This document shows, piece by piece, positions 11,066 to 20,215 of a stretch of DNA of 64,000 bases. Numbering within the stretch: position 1 is the first letter of the stretch; the number at the start of each line of letters is the position of its first letter. Position numbers and translations under genes: made by a program. Source of the stretch: Proteus terrae subsp. cibarius (GTDB taxonomy: Bacteria > Pseudomonadota > Gammaproteobacteria > Enterobacterales > Enterobacteriaceae). The notes beneath the pieces were generated by a model. It saw only the letters and a list, made by a program, of their open reading frames with translations, had not been told where the DNA came from and searched no databases. Location of the stretch: positions 558,001 to 622,000 of the forward strand of contig NZ_CP047349.1 in the NCBI RefSeq assembly GCF_011045835.1. Reading direction: 5' to 3'.

Positions 11066-13864
11066 TTATTTTTGAGTTGCTGGCGTTAACTTAAAGACCT
11101 TTTCATTTTCACCTAACCACTGGCGAGCAACTTGGTTTATATCGTTAACACTTAATGTTTTTATAATGGCAGGATCAGTGAGTAAACGCTGATACTGTTG
11201 GTCATCCGTTGCAACTTGAGCAAGAGCATCTGTCCAATAACTTGCACTGTCATTCACCTGTGAATTTTCAGTTAGCCAGATATTTTTAGCCTCTTGTAAC
11301 TCTTTCTCTGTAATACCTGACTGCTTAACTTCATTCACGACTTTACGGGCGAGAGTGATTAATTCATCTGCGCGCTCAGGTGATGCTGTAAAATTTAAAC
11401 GACCGGTATAGTAGCTTGTAGGCACTTTCGTTAACATTTCAGAGAACCCAAGTGAATAAATCCCACCAGCTCTTTCACGTAGGTTGAGTCTTAAACGTTG
11501 GCTGATCACTGTATCCAGTAAATTAAGCGCAAGTACTTGTTGTTGTGACCATTGAGCTGGCGCTGCATATTGAATACTTACCATACTCTTATCACTGCTT
11601 GCGATAGGGTATGTTTTGTTAAATGAAGTCAGCTTTGGATTAATGGCAGGATCTGCCCAGAATAGACGCTGTTCAGAGCGTGTTGGGAGACTTGCAACCC
11701 AGCGTTCAATGAGAGATTTTACCTGATTAATATTGACAGGACCACTGATAACTAATGTCATATCAGCAGGTTGTCCTAAGATCATTTGGTTTGTTCGCTG
11801 TAATTGTTGAGCAGTAAACTGTTTCCAAGCACCTTGCGGAGAAATTACTAAACGATCGCCATTTTGATAGCTTTCTTTATTGATATTATCCAAGAAAGTA
11901 CGTTCAACGGGTGTTTTTGAAATACCTAATGCCATCGCTTGCTTCTGTTGCTCTAACTTCTCGCCATTAAACTGTGGAGATGTAATTTTTAGATGCATCA
12001 ATGTTAGCAAGGTTTCTAGTTCATCAATTGGCGCTTCGCCACGGAAACCATGGAATAATAGTTCGCTGTAAGGGCGCAAACTAATTTGGTGTTGCTTGGT
12101 AAATAGCGCTAATTCACGTGCATTATAATTACCATATCCACTTACTTCGGGTAATTTTAGTGCCCATTGCACCATACCTAAGCTTTGATTTGTTTCAAGT
12201 GAAGAGCCGCCCGGAATACGTAGTGAAACTTGAATATTATCTTTGAGATAACTGTCATTTTTCACAATCACTTTTACATTATTGCTCAGCGTCCATTCTT
12301 GCGTTTTTTCAATCGGAAGTGATTGTGTTGAAACAACTGAACCCGTGAGCTCAGGTTTAATATCGAGTACAACGGCTTGAGTTTTTAGGGTAAATGCTCC
12401 CGGGTTTGATTGTCTAATTTCTTGCCAACGTTGCGCAGCTTTAGTTGCATTGAACAAATTAGCATCATTATCAGGGCCAATCACCGCAACTCGTGGTGAT
12501 GATTGTTTTAGATATTGAGAAAAATAAGCTGACAATGTTTCAGGGGTCACTTTATTGATTAATTGATAGCTTAAATTCAGTGCCTGTTTTTTCGTTTGAA
12601 TTGGCATATCCAATTCAATGGCTGTTGTGATTTGGTTGGCCAAATAATCGTGCTCATAGCGCTCTTCACCTGCAGCTTGTTGGCTTAGGCGTTTTAGTAT
12701 TGCGTTACGGGCATTATCTAGCTCTTCTTGAGTCACTGGAACAGAGGCGAGGCGTTGAACTTCTGTAAATAAGATATCTAATGCACCTTGGTAATCATTA
12801 CCTTTAGGGTGCGCAATCATCAATTGTTGTGAACGACGAGAGTCTAACATTGCGCCTTGTGCATTAGCGCTAATAGAAGCCATTAAGCCATTATCAACAA
12901 TAGTGGAAAAACGTTGATTTAAAATTGATAGCCATAATGAATCCATTAAATCTTCATATTGACCTTGGCGACTATTTAAAGGTGCTGGCAAAGTACGTTG
13001 CAAGGTGAACTGTAAAATACGCGAACCTTGCTCTTTGTCGAAAATCGTTTTGACCAGTAGATCTTTATGATCAATAAAATTGTGCCAAGAAGGATCATCA
13101 ATTCCTTTATTTTCGCTATTTTTAGCGTTAAACAGCTGCTTAATATCAGCAATAGCGTCACCCTGATTAAAGTTACCAACCAGTACTAATGCCATTCTTT
13201 CTGGTTGATACCAAGTATCGTAATAGCGTTTTGCATCTTTCACATCGCCATGTTTAACGATTTCTAAATCACCAATAGGGTCACGGTCTAGATAACGGCT
13301 ACCGTAATAACGCAATTCCTCTAACTGGCGGTTAATACGAAAACCGATACCTTGGCGCAAGCGCCACTCTTCAACAATAACCGGACGTTCTTTATCAAAT
13401 TCAATAGGGTCAAATGTCATTTCAAATGCCCAATCAGATAAGATCTTTAACCCCGTTTTAATTTGGATCGGGTTTGCATTCGGTAATGACAGTTTATAAG
13501 TCGTCGCATTTAAACTTGTCGCGGCATTAACATGGCTACCTAATTTCATGCCAAGGCTTTCAAGTTGTTTAAAGCCCGTTGTTCCGGGAAAATGAGTGGT
13601 ACCTTTAAATGCCATATGTTCAGTAAAGTGTGAAAAACCAAGCTGTTTTTCATCTTCTTGAACAGAACCACTTTTTACCAAAAGACGCATTTCAACACCG
13701 GTTTGTGGGCGTTGCAGTAAGTAGACGTCTAAACCATTATCTAGGGTAAAATGACGAACATCAGGCCGTAGTAATAGTGTACTTTTGTCATTTTGATTAG
13801 GAGTGCTTGTCGCACACCCTAAAAGTGAAAGACTGACTGAAACAATCAGTAATTTACGATACAT
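11066..13864 (-). CDS. pqqL: PqqL/FusC-like M16 zinc protease, predicted lipoprotein
   Basis: 932-aa M16-family metalloprotease. In E. coli, PqqL, and in Pectobacterium its relative FusC, cleave imported ferredoxin in the periplasm to release iron. The inverted zinc motif HFTEH lies at residues 79-83 with the third ligand expected in the VEEWRLR segment near residue 165. The second, inactive M16 half contains NNVKVIVKNDSYLKDNIQ. The N-terminus ends in LSLLGC (Cys17) with Ala at +2, a lipobox predicting an outer-membrane lipoprotein. The start overlaps the end of yddA by 11 bp, so the two are translationally coupled. The likely substrate is a small host or environmental iron protein, which is inference from the family. 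Confidence 0.9.
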   Translation of the reverse strand: MYRKLLIVSVSLSLLGCATSTPNQNDKSTLLLRPDVRHFTLDNGLDVYLLQRPQTGVEMRLLVKSGSVQEDEKQLGFSHFTEHMAFKGTTHFPGTTGFKQLESLGMKLGSHVNAATSLNATTYKLSLPNANPIQIKTGLKILSDWAFEMTFDPIEFDKERPVIVEEWRLRQGIGFRINRQLEELRYYGSRYLDRDPIGDLEIVKHGDVKDAKRYYDTWYQPERMALVLVGNFNQGDAIADIKQLFNAKNSENKGIDDPSWHNFIDHKDLLVKTIFDKEQGSRILQFTLQRTLPAPLNSRQGQYEDLMDSLWLSILNQRFSTIVDNGLMASISANAQGAMLDSRRSQQLMIAHPKGNDYQGALDILFTEVQRLASVPVTQEELDNARNAILKRLSQQAAGEERYEHDYLANQITTAIELDMPIQTKKQALNLSYQLINKVTPETLSAYFSQYLKQSSPRVAVIGPDNDANLFNATKAAQRWQEIRQSNPGAFTLKTQAVVLDIKPELTGSVVSTQSLPIEKTQEWTLSNNVKVIVKNDSYLKDNIQVSLRIPGGSSLETNQSLGMVQWALKLPEVSGYGNYNARELALFTKQHQISLRPYSELLFHGFRGEAPIDELETLLTLMHLKITSPQFNGEKLEQQKQAMALGISKTPVERTFLDNINKESYQNGDRLVISPQGAWKQFTAQQLQRTNQMILGQPADMTLVISGPVNINQVKSLIERWVASLPTRSEQRLFWADPAINPKLTSFNKTYPIASSDKSMVSIQYAAPAQWSQQQVLALNLLDTVISQRLRLNLRERAGGIYSLGFSEMLTKVPTSYYTGRLNFTASPERADELITLARKVVNEVKQSGITEKELQEAKNIWLTENSQVNDSASYWTDALAQVATDDQQYQRLLTDPAIIKTLSVNDINQVARQWLGENEKVFKLTPATQK

Positions 13865-15563
13865 ATTCGGTAACTCCAGCAGGTTGAGAGGAGGACACGG
13901 TAGGGGCTTTGAGTGAAATCACATTATCTGCAATCACATGTGTAAAGCGCTGGTGGCTGACTAACGCAATGCCTGCGGTTGGCAGATGTTGTTTTAGTAG
14001 CTGCAACATGTTTAATGCATTTTGTTCATCAAGTGCAGAAGTGGTTTCATCTAATAAAATAAGTTCAGGTTTATTGAGTAATAAGCGGGCAAAAATAAGA
14101 CGTTGTTGCTCACCGCCTGATAGACGTGTTGTCCAATCCGTTTCAAGTGAAAGTTGATTTTTTATTTTGTCTAAGCCCACCAAATGAAGTGCATCTTCAT
14201 ACTCTTTAGCGGAGAATTGATTAGGCTGACAAGGATAAGCGAGCAAACTGTCTAAACGTGCAAAAGGCAGATACATACGTTGTGGGATCCAACACACATT
14301 GGGTGAACGTTGAATTTCCCCTTTGAAATAAGGCCAATGCCCACTTAATGCTCTAAGCAGTGTTGATTTACCTAAACCAGAGCAACCTTCAATAACGGTT
14401 AACTCACCCGCTTTTACAGAGAAGTTAATATCTTGGATTAACAGGCTGTCATCTTGCATAAACAGAGAAAGATTAGCTTTTAATTTAGTCTGTTTATCGT
14501 TTAAATCAGCGACTTCTGGCTCATGATCGTGCTCTAAAAGCACCACAAAATTATAAAGACGTGTCACTGTTGCTTGCCATGCGGCAATCTCTTTATACGA
14601 GAAAATAAACCAGCTTAATGCACCTGCAACACTAGAGAATGCTTGTCTTAATTGCATTAATCCCCCTAGCATTAATTCGCCAGCAAGGAATTTAGGTAAG
14701 GCAAAAATAATCGGTGCCATTGCAGTGGCTTGTTGATAGCCGACAGTGAAGAATGCAAGATTTCTCTCGTAGCGGATAAGGTTATTCCAGTTACGAATAA
14801 CCCCTAAAAAGCGGCTCATTAATTCGTTGCGATCACTGATTTCACCACGCTGACCGGCAATTGCATCGCCATGTTGTTTACGGGTGATGAGGGCAGTACG
14901 GTAATCAGCCTCTTTGCGCTGTTTATCCATATTAATCTTACGCAAGGGTGAGCCAATAAACTGCGTAATGGTTATCCCGATAATGGTATAGATAATACAA
15001 GCCCAGAACATATACCCTGGAATTGTCCACTCACTTCCTCCTAATGTGAAGGATATAGCGCCAGACAGTGACCAAAGAATAGTGGCAAAAGAGATAAGCG
15101 TTAGTAATGAGTGCAAAAATGTGACAGTTAAACGCATTGTTGATTCGATCAGTAAACGAATATCTTCTGCAATACGCTGATCGGGGTTATCAGGCTCTTG
15201 TGATGTCAGCCTTAACATGTAGTGTTTACTGTTTTTTGATAACCAGCGATCAAGCACTTGTTCAGTCATGCCTTCGCGCCAGCGAATAACCATTTTTTGG
15301 CGTAAGAAATCGCCCATTACTACGACAGTAATTAATCCTGCAATAATAATGACAAATTGTTGAAGAAGCTTGTAGAGAGCTTGTCCATCAAGTTGTTGTA
15401 ATGCGTTATAGAAACTACCATTCCATTCATTCATTTTGACGTTAAACCAGACAGATGACAGGGTTAAGGTCAAAGAAACTATCAATAGAAACCAGCAGTA
15501 AAGGGCGGCACGCCGCCCCCAAAAAGGTGAAACTAAATAGAAAAATTGTTTTATTGTTTTCAT
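13854..15563 (-). CDS. yddA: YddA/FusD-like ABC transporter, fused permease and ATPase
   Basis: 569-aa protein with an N-terminal SbmA/BacA-like membrane domain of about six helices (residues 1-330; motif FYNALQQLD and the EPDNPDQRIAED stretch typical of the family) joined to an ABC ATPase. Walker A is GCSGLGKST, the signature is LSGGEQQRL, and Walker B is ELILLDETTSALD. It lies between the receptor gene (63-bp gap) and the protease gene (11-bp overlap). In the Fus model this transporter moves cleavage products of the imported protein across the inner membrane; that role is proposed from context, not shown here. Confidence 0.9.
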   Translation of the reverse strand: MKTIKQFFYLVSPFWGRRAALYCWFLLIVSLTLTLSSVWFNVKMNEWNGSFYNALQQLDGQALYKLLQQFVIIIAGLITVVVMGDFLRQKMVIRWREGMTEQVLDRWLSKNSKHYMLRLTSQEPDNPDQRIAEDIRLLIESTMRLTVTFLHSLLTLISFATILWSLSGAISFTLGGSEWTIPGYMFWACIIYTIIGITITQFIGSPLRKINMDKQRKEADYRTALITRKQHGDAIAGQRGEISDRNELMSRFLGVIRNWNNLIRYERNLAFFTVGYQQATAMAPIIFALPKFLAGELMLGGLMQLRQAFSSVAGALSWFIFSYKEIAAWQATVTRLYNFVVLLEHDHEPEVADLNDKQTKLKANLSLFMQDDSLLIQDINFSVKAGELTVIEGCSGLGKSTLLRALSGHWPYFKGEIQRSPNVCWIPQRMYLPFARLDSLLAYPCQPNQFSAKEYEDALHLVGLDKIKNQLSLETDWTTRLSGGEQQRLIFARLLLNKPELILLDETTSALDEQNALNMLQLLKQHLPTAGIALVSHQRFTHVIADNVISLKAPTVSSSQPAGVTEYVS

Positions 15564-15626
15564 TGCTTATTGGTCATATTTTTATTGTGTATCGACTTGG
15601 TTGCTCACATTAACTTCGTCAATTTA

Positions 15627-18368
15627 TTAATAGTCGTAGCTGATTTGTAACCAGAATTGACGGCCTGGTTCATACGACTTGTAATCTTTATCTTGATAAG
15701 TGAAGTAGTCAGTCACATTTTTAGTGTTAAGGACGTTATTCACTTCAACAGAGATACCTACGCCATAAGCAAATTCAGGTTCCCAACCCAATTTGGTATC
15801 CCAAGAAAAACGACTACTGTAATTACGTTTTTTGTATTCGAATAATGGGCCATATTCACTTGGTCTTGGGGAGCCATTATTGGCTTTCTCTGCTTGTGAA
15901 CGAGCGCCATTCCATTGAAGACGGTTATACCAAGTTAAATCCAAATCATCCCAAACACTGGTAAGTTCAGCGGTAACTTTTAATGGTGAGTTAAAATTGC
16001 CAGAAGGTAAGTCTTTGGCATTGATGATTTTTCCGTCATACCATACTTTGTCGTAGTTCATCCCTTGTGAACTAGGATCGAAGTTGGCATAACCAGAGTC
16101 TTTAGGCGTATTTGTTTTACTTTTTTGCCAGCTAATAGAGGCATTAAAAACATGATCAGCGCGTGCTAATTCCCAAGGCTGACTGTTTCTCACAGAAAGC
16201 GTTAAGGTATCGTGAGTACTACGTCCATTATTATTAAAATGGCGAATTCTTATTTTATCTTTGTCATTTGGATATTTGGTATCACTACGAACTTCATCAC
16301 GACCTTCACGATGAACGTATTGTAAACGCCAAGTGGTTGATGCAATTTCTTGTTGCAAGCCGAGTGTCAGCTCATCGTTATAAGGTGTTTTTAGTGAATC
16401 AACACCTTCAAAGTCGGTACGGTTTTCCCAATCGCTTGGATTATCGTTATCACAAGAGAAGTAGCAGTGTTGTAGGCCTGCGTTTTGTGCACCATAAAGC
16501 GCATAAGTCAGCATTGAACGGCCATAGTAACGGTTTACGCCACCAATAATTAAGGTGTTACCAGTACCCCAAATATCATAAGTTCCGCTTAAACGTGGAG
16601 AGATATTATTTTTTTGAACAAAATCATCTCTATCTAAACGAATGCCTGGACGCAGTGTTAAGCGCTTATATTGGAGATTATCGTCAACATAAATCGCATA
16701 GTTGGTATATGAAGCATCATGTGTACCCGCTAAGAAACGGGTTGTTTGTTGTAATGAACCCATCCACTCATCGCCCCATGTAGAGCCAGTATAGGTATGG
16801 TTGTAATAGGTTTTGTCTCGAACATAAGAGCCTTTAGTACGGCTAACTTCAAACCCTGTTGTTGGCTGATGGCTAACCGAACCCCATTCAACAGGGTTAA
16901 ATCGCATAATACTTTTGGCATTGTAGGTTTCTTGTTTGCTCTTCAAATCACCTTGACCACCACTGCTTATCTGCTGTGGGTTTTGCCAATCGGTATAGTC
17001 TTTAATGGTGACGAAGTAGTCTTGATCATTAGAACGCTTATCTTCAAGGTTTTGATAACCCGCAGTTAATTCTAATGAACCAAGATCAAGTTGATGCTTA
17101 TAAAGTGCAGTAAAACTTAAACCATTATGCTCATTATCATAGCCTGAGTTATAGACTGAACCTGAGAATAAATAGCTTTTGTATCGCGCAATATTTGTTG
17201 ATAAATCAAAGGTTTGTTTTTCTGAAATATCCCATGAATATTTAATAAAATAGTTATCTGAAGTACGGGTCTGATCACGATAGTGTGGCGTTTGTTCGAC
17301 TTGTTCTAACTGGCCATCTGGCGTAAGGATAATTCCGCCCTCAGCACTAATCATCATCGGAATAGTTGATTCACGACGTGATGCAGAGAAAATTAACCCC
17401 GTATTGTCAGTTAGACTCGTTTCAAACCAACCACCAAAGTTTTGTTTATCGTATTTTTTCTGGAAGCGAGCCGGGTTACTAAAATCATTATTGGCTGTAT
17501 CAAAATTCAGTTTTGGATCAGTAAAAATATTGTTCCAGCTTGAGCGCGTTGTGCGGTAATAGGCATTGGCATGAGTTTCGCCTGACCAGCGACGGCTTTG
17601 TACTTCGACAGTCCCGCCAGTAAAACCACCAAACTCAACAGGAATATTATTATCGTAAACTGCGACGCTATCAATTAATCGACTATCAAGATACATACCT
17701 TGTTCGTCACTGCTAACACGGGTGTTGGTTTCACCATTACCTGAGTTCGCTGGGTCAAAGTCATTATTAAAGCTGACGCCATCAAGCTTATAGGAGTTTT
17801 GATAACTACTAGAGCCATGAATAGAAATACGTGAAGGTTTAATTTCACCCTGATTCATTGATGTGCTGTCATTATTGGAAAACTGAACAGCAGGGTTACT
17901 TTTCAGTAAGTCAGTTACGTTTCCATCACCGGTATTACGCTGTTTTATCTCTTCAGCGGTGATGTATTGCGGAGCGGAAACGACATCGGTAGCTGGGTGA
18001 TAACTGCTACCAACACCGGTGACTTTAACTTCAGGAATAACAATCGCGTTAGTTGTGGCGAGAGGACGAATAACAAATCCACTTCCTTGTGGAATAATTT
18101 CTAACCCACTACCAATTAAGACTTTTTGTAATGCAGTTTGGGTTTCAAATTGACCTGAAAGTGCTGGAGCACGCAGGTTTTTAACCGAATTTGCATCAAA
18201 TAAAATTTGGACTTGCCCTTGTTTTGCAATGGCACTTAATGAATCAGCCAAAGACTGTTCTGGTAAAGCTACTGAAACGGTAGATGCATAAGCGCAAGGT
18301 GCAGCAATAGTGGTACTTATTAGCAACGCTAGTAGAGACCTCTTAAGGGCTCCTTTTTTGTTATTCAT
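15627..18368 (-). CDS. yddB: YddB/FusA-like TonB-dependent receptor with N-terminal signalling (STN) domain
   Basis: Outer-membrane TonB-dependent transporter, 913 aa. The start at 18368 gives a signal peptide with basic head and APCAYA cleavage region. Residues about 30-105 form an STN signalling domain (LPEQSLADSLSAIAKQGQVQ, LSGQFETQTALQKVL, GSGFVIRPL). A possible TonB box (PEVKVTG) follows, then the plug (YITAEEIKQ, LLKSNPAVQFSN, ISIHGSS) and a barrel ending in an aromatic residue (FWLQISYDY). E. coli YddB is shorter (about 790 aa as I recall), so the STN domain is the notable addition. It pairs with the sigma and anti-sigma genes directly upstream. Likely cargo is a ferredoxin-like protein, by homology. 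Confidence 0.88.
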   Translation of the reverse strand: MNNKKGALKRSLLALLISTTIAAPCAYASTVSVALPEQSLADSLSAIAKQGQVQILFDANSVKNLRAPALSGQFETQTALQKVLIGSGLEIIPQGSGFVIRPLATTNAIVIPEVKVTGVGSSYHPATDVVSAPQYITAEEIKQRNTGDGNVTDLLKSNPAVQFSNNDSTSMNQGEIKPSRISIHGSSSYQNSYKLDGVSFNNDFDPANSGNGETNTRVSSDEQGMYLDSRLIDSVAVYDNNIPVEFGGFTGGTVEVQSRRWSGETHANAYYRTTRSSWNNIFTDPKLNFDTANNDFSNPARFQKKYDKQNFGGWFETSLTDNTGLIFSASRRESTIPMMISAEGGIILTPDGQLEQVEQTPHYRDQTRTSDNYFIKYSWDISEKQTFDLSTNIARYKSYLFSGSVYNSGYDNEHNGLSFTALYKHQLDLGSLELTAGYQNLEDKRSNDQDYFVTIKDYTDWQNPQQISSGGQGDLKSKQETYNAKSIMRFNPVEWGSVSHQPTTGFEVSRTKGSYVRDKTYYNHTYTGSTWGDEWMGSLQQTTRFLAGTHDASYTNYAIYVDDNLQYKRLTLRPGIRLDRDDFVQKNNISPRLSGTYDIWGTGNTLIIGGVNRYYGRSMLTYALYGAQNAGLQHCYFSCDNDNPSDWENRTDFEGVDSLKTPYNDELTLGLQQEIASTTWRLQYVHREGRDEVRSDTKYPNDKDKIRIRHFNNNGRSTHDTLTLSVRNSQPWELARADHVFNASISWQKSKTNTPKDSGYANFDPSSQGMNYDKVWYDGKIINAKDLPSGNFNSPLKVTAELTSVWDDLDLTWYNRLQWNGARSQAEKANNGSPRPSEYGPLFEYKKRNYSSRFSWDTKLGWEPEFAYGVGISVEVNNVLNTKNVTDYFTYQDKDYKSYEPGRQFWLQISYDY

Positions 18369-18430
18369 TTTCATTTCACCAATCCCATTCACTAACTTAA
18401 TAATTGTTGTTACTAAGGAAGATGGTGAAA

Positions 18431-18445
18431 TGAGAATTATCCTCA
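18431..18445. promoter_or_regulatory. Fur-box-like palindrome upstream of yddB
   Basis: TGAGAATTATCCTCA is a 7-1-7 near-palindrome sharing 11 of 14 arm positions with the Fur core TGATAAT-N-ATTATCA. It lies about 63 bp before the yddB start and within the gap after the fecR-like gene, where a Fur- or sigma-controlled promoter would be expected. Confidence 0.5.
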
Positions 18446-18477
18446 CCTGTAAAAAAGAATATTTTTCATTTTTCTTT

Positions 18478-19506
18478 TTACTTGTTGATAATTAAGGCAT
18501 TGTTTTTATCAGTAAAAACGACATTAACCGGCAATATAAGTGGAATTGCGGTAATAAAGTCTTTGGCATCATTTATGTTAGCTATTCCTGAGACTTTCAT
18601 TTCGGCAATTTCGGGTGAGGAAATTTGAATATTGATATCAAGATAAGGTTTGAGTTTGGCTATCACTTCATTCAATGGGCGCTCAAAGAAATGCAGTTGG
18701 CCAAAGCGCCAACTTCCCACGGAATCAATGTTGACCGAAGAGATAACAAAACTGTCATTTGCTAATGTGCTGGTGGCTTGAGAGCCAGCATACAAATAGG
18801 CTGGGGACGATTTTGGTGTTGCTTTTACTTCAACAATCCCTTCATGGACAGCTACGTTAATTTGGTGGTTATCATAGCGACTAACTTCAAATTCAGTGCC
18901 GACAACTTTAATTAATCGAGTATCCGCATGAACATAAAAAGGACGATAAGAATTTGATTTTACTTTGAAATAGGCTTGTCCTTTATCTAGCCATAGCCTT
19001 CTTTCTTCTTGCACATAAGCCACTCTTACCTGTGTATTTCTGTCTAAATAGACTTTAGAGCCATCAGCTAAGGTCATTTCTTTCGGTAAGTCGCTGGTTG
19101 CAAGCGTCATATTATCCATCAGTAATGCAGGTAAATGACTATAAGGAAGATATAAAACAGTGAGTAAACAAAGAGTAGCAGTGGTGTGGATCATTGGACG
19201 CCAAAGAGAGCGTTTTTTCTTTTCGACTGTGGCTATTGTTGGTCGTGGTAATGCATCGCATTGACGCCAGAGCCCCGCAATATCTTGATATGCTTGTCGG
19301 TTTACATCATTTTCTATCCATATTTTAAATGCTTGGCGTTGTTTAGGAGTCATCCTTTGGCTGTGTTGTCGGGTGAACCAAAGGGCCGCTTGCTCATCAA
19401 TAGAGTCGTTGAGTAATTCATCATCATTTTCTAAAAAAAGATGATCTGCTCCCTCATCTGTGTGAGGTTTAGTTTCCGGTATATTTTTTTCCGGCTTACT
19501 CATCAT
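18478..19506 (-). CDS. FecR-like transmembrane sigma-factor regulator
   Basis: 342-aa protein of the FecR family, which relays receptor occupancy across the inner membrane to an ECF sigma factor. The start at 19506 is preceded by AGGAGA at a normal distance and overlaps the end of the sigma gene by 11 bp; a longer open frame to 19692 lies entirely inside the sigma gene and is rejected. Residues 35-90 match the cytoplasmic anti-sigma part (WFTRQHSQRMTPKQRQAFKIW). One membrane helix follows at about 108-124. The periplasmic FecR domain holds MTLADGSKVYLDRNTQ and VVGTEFEVSRY. The C-terminal part (LNEVIAKLKPYLDINIQ) should contact the receptor STN domain. Confidence 0.9.
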   Translation of the reverse strand: MMSKPEKNIPETKPHTDEGADHLFLENDDELLNDSIDEQAALWFTRQHSQRMTPKQRQAFKIWIENDVNRQAYQDIAGLWRQCDALPRPTIATVEKKKRSLWRPMIHTTATLCLLTVLYLPYSHLPALLMDNMTLATSDLPKEMTLADGSKVYLDRNTQVRVAYVQEERRLWLDKGQAYFKVKSNSYRPFYVHADTRLIKVVGTEFEVSRYDNHQINVAVHEGIVEVKATPKSSPAYLYAGSQATSTLANDSFVISSVNIDSVGSWRFGQLHFFERPLNEVIAKLKPYLDINIQISSPEIAEMKVSGIANINDAKDFITAIPLILPVNVVFTDKNNALIINK

Positions 19507-20044
19507 TCGTGCATTTCTCCTGTCCTGCATCGACATATCTTTTGCAATGTAATAGGGCAGCCGCAATATGTTTTTCCACCATACTGATTGAGATTTCCAT
19601 TTGCTCTGCAATTTCGCTTTGTGATAGTCCATCAAAACGATAAAGAACAAATGCTTCTCGACGGCGTGGAGGCAATGTTTCAATTGCTTCACTAAGTAGA
19701 TCTAAACGCTGTTGATGCTCAAGGACATATCCCGGATCAAGCTCCGTGGCATAACTTTGAGCTGCGTCATCTAGTTCATAATCATCCTGATAGATATCTT
19801 TTTGCTTTTGATTTTTTCTCCAATGGTCAATCAAAACGTGGTTCGCTATTTTGAACAAAAAAGCACGCTGTTCTTGCACTGGTGTTTGTTCTTTTCTGTT
19901 TAGCCATAGTGTAAACACATCTTGAGACAAATCATCTGCATCATGGTAATTACCCGTACGTTTGTGGAAAAAACGCACAAGTTGTCCATAGGTTGATTGA
20001 TAGGCACAACTAATTTTTTGTGCCAATGATTTATCGCTAGCCAT
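19496..20044 (-). CDS. FecI-type ECF sigma factor
   Basis: 182-aa extracytoplasmic-function sigma factor. Region 2 is seen in LVRFFHKRTGNYHDADDLSQ and VFTLWLN, and region 4 in LPPRRREAFVLYRFDGLSQS followed by the helix-turn-helix IAEQMEISISMVEKHI. It starts a minus-strand unit with the FecR-like gene (11-bp overlap), and the STN-bearing receptor comes next. By analogy with FecI it should direct transcription of the receptor, ABC and protease genes when ligand is bound. Its own control is probably by iron and Fur, judging from the palindromes in the divergent promoter region. Confidence 0.92.
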   Translation of the reverse strand: MASDKSLAQKISCAYQSTYGQLVRFFHKRTGNYHDADDLSQDVFTLWLNRKEQTPVQEQRAFLFKIANHVLIDHWRKNQKQKDIYQDDYELDDAAQSYATELDPGYVLEHQQRLDLLSEAIETLPPRRREAFVLYRFDGLSQSEIAEQMEISISMVEKHIAAALLHCKRYVDAGQEKCTNDE

Positions 20045-20089
20045 AATCTCTGGTGTCTAAAAAAGAGTGAAATAATAAGCTCTTACTGC

Positions 20090-20122
20090 TTCTCATGAGA
20101 ACAAGTTATGATAATTATCAAG
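20090..20122. promoter_or_regulatory. Paired palindromes in the divergent sigma/TonB promoter region
   Basis: Two perfect 12-bp palindromes, TTCTCATGAGAA (20090-20101) and TGATAATTATCA (20109-20120), have centres 19 bp apart. The second matches the Fur 19-mer at about 12 of 19 positions. They lie between the sigma gene start (20044) and the tonB-like start (20216), where they could control both directions. Confidence 0.5.
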
Positions 20123-20215
20123 CTAATTTTTTATTGTATTATTAATAATAAGCAATATCATTTGTGTTTGTATTATGCCTATAATTCATCAGAAAGAAAA
20201 TCAGAGGCAAGAATT

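Noticed and set aside
16268..17069. Several plus-strand frames inside the receptor gene
   Set aside because: All are shadows of the 913-codon minus-strand receptor, whose STN, plug and barrel are continuous.
19507..19692. Longer N-terminus for the FecR-like protein
   Set aside because: The extra 62 codons overlap the sigma gene, lack a FecR-like sequence, and the ribosome site at about 19520 fits the shorter start.
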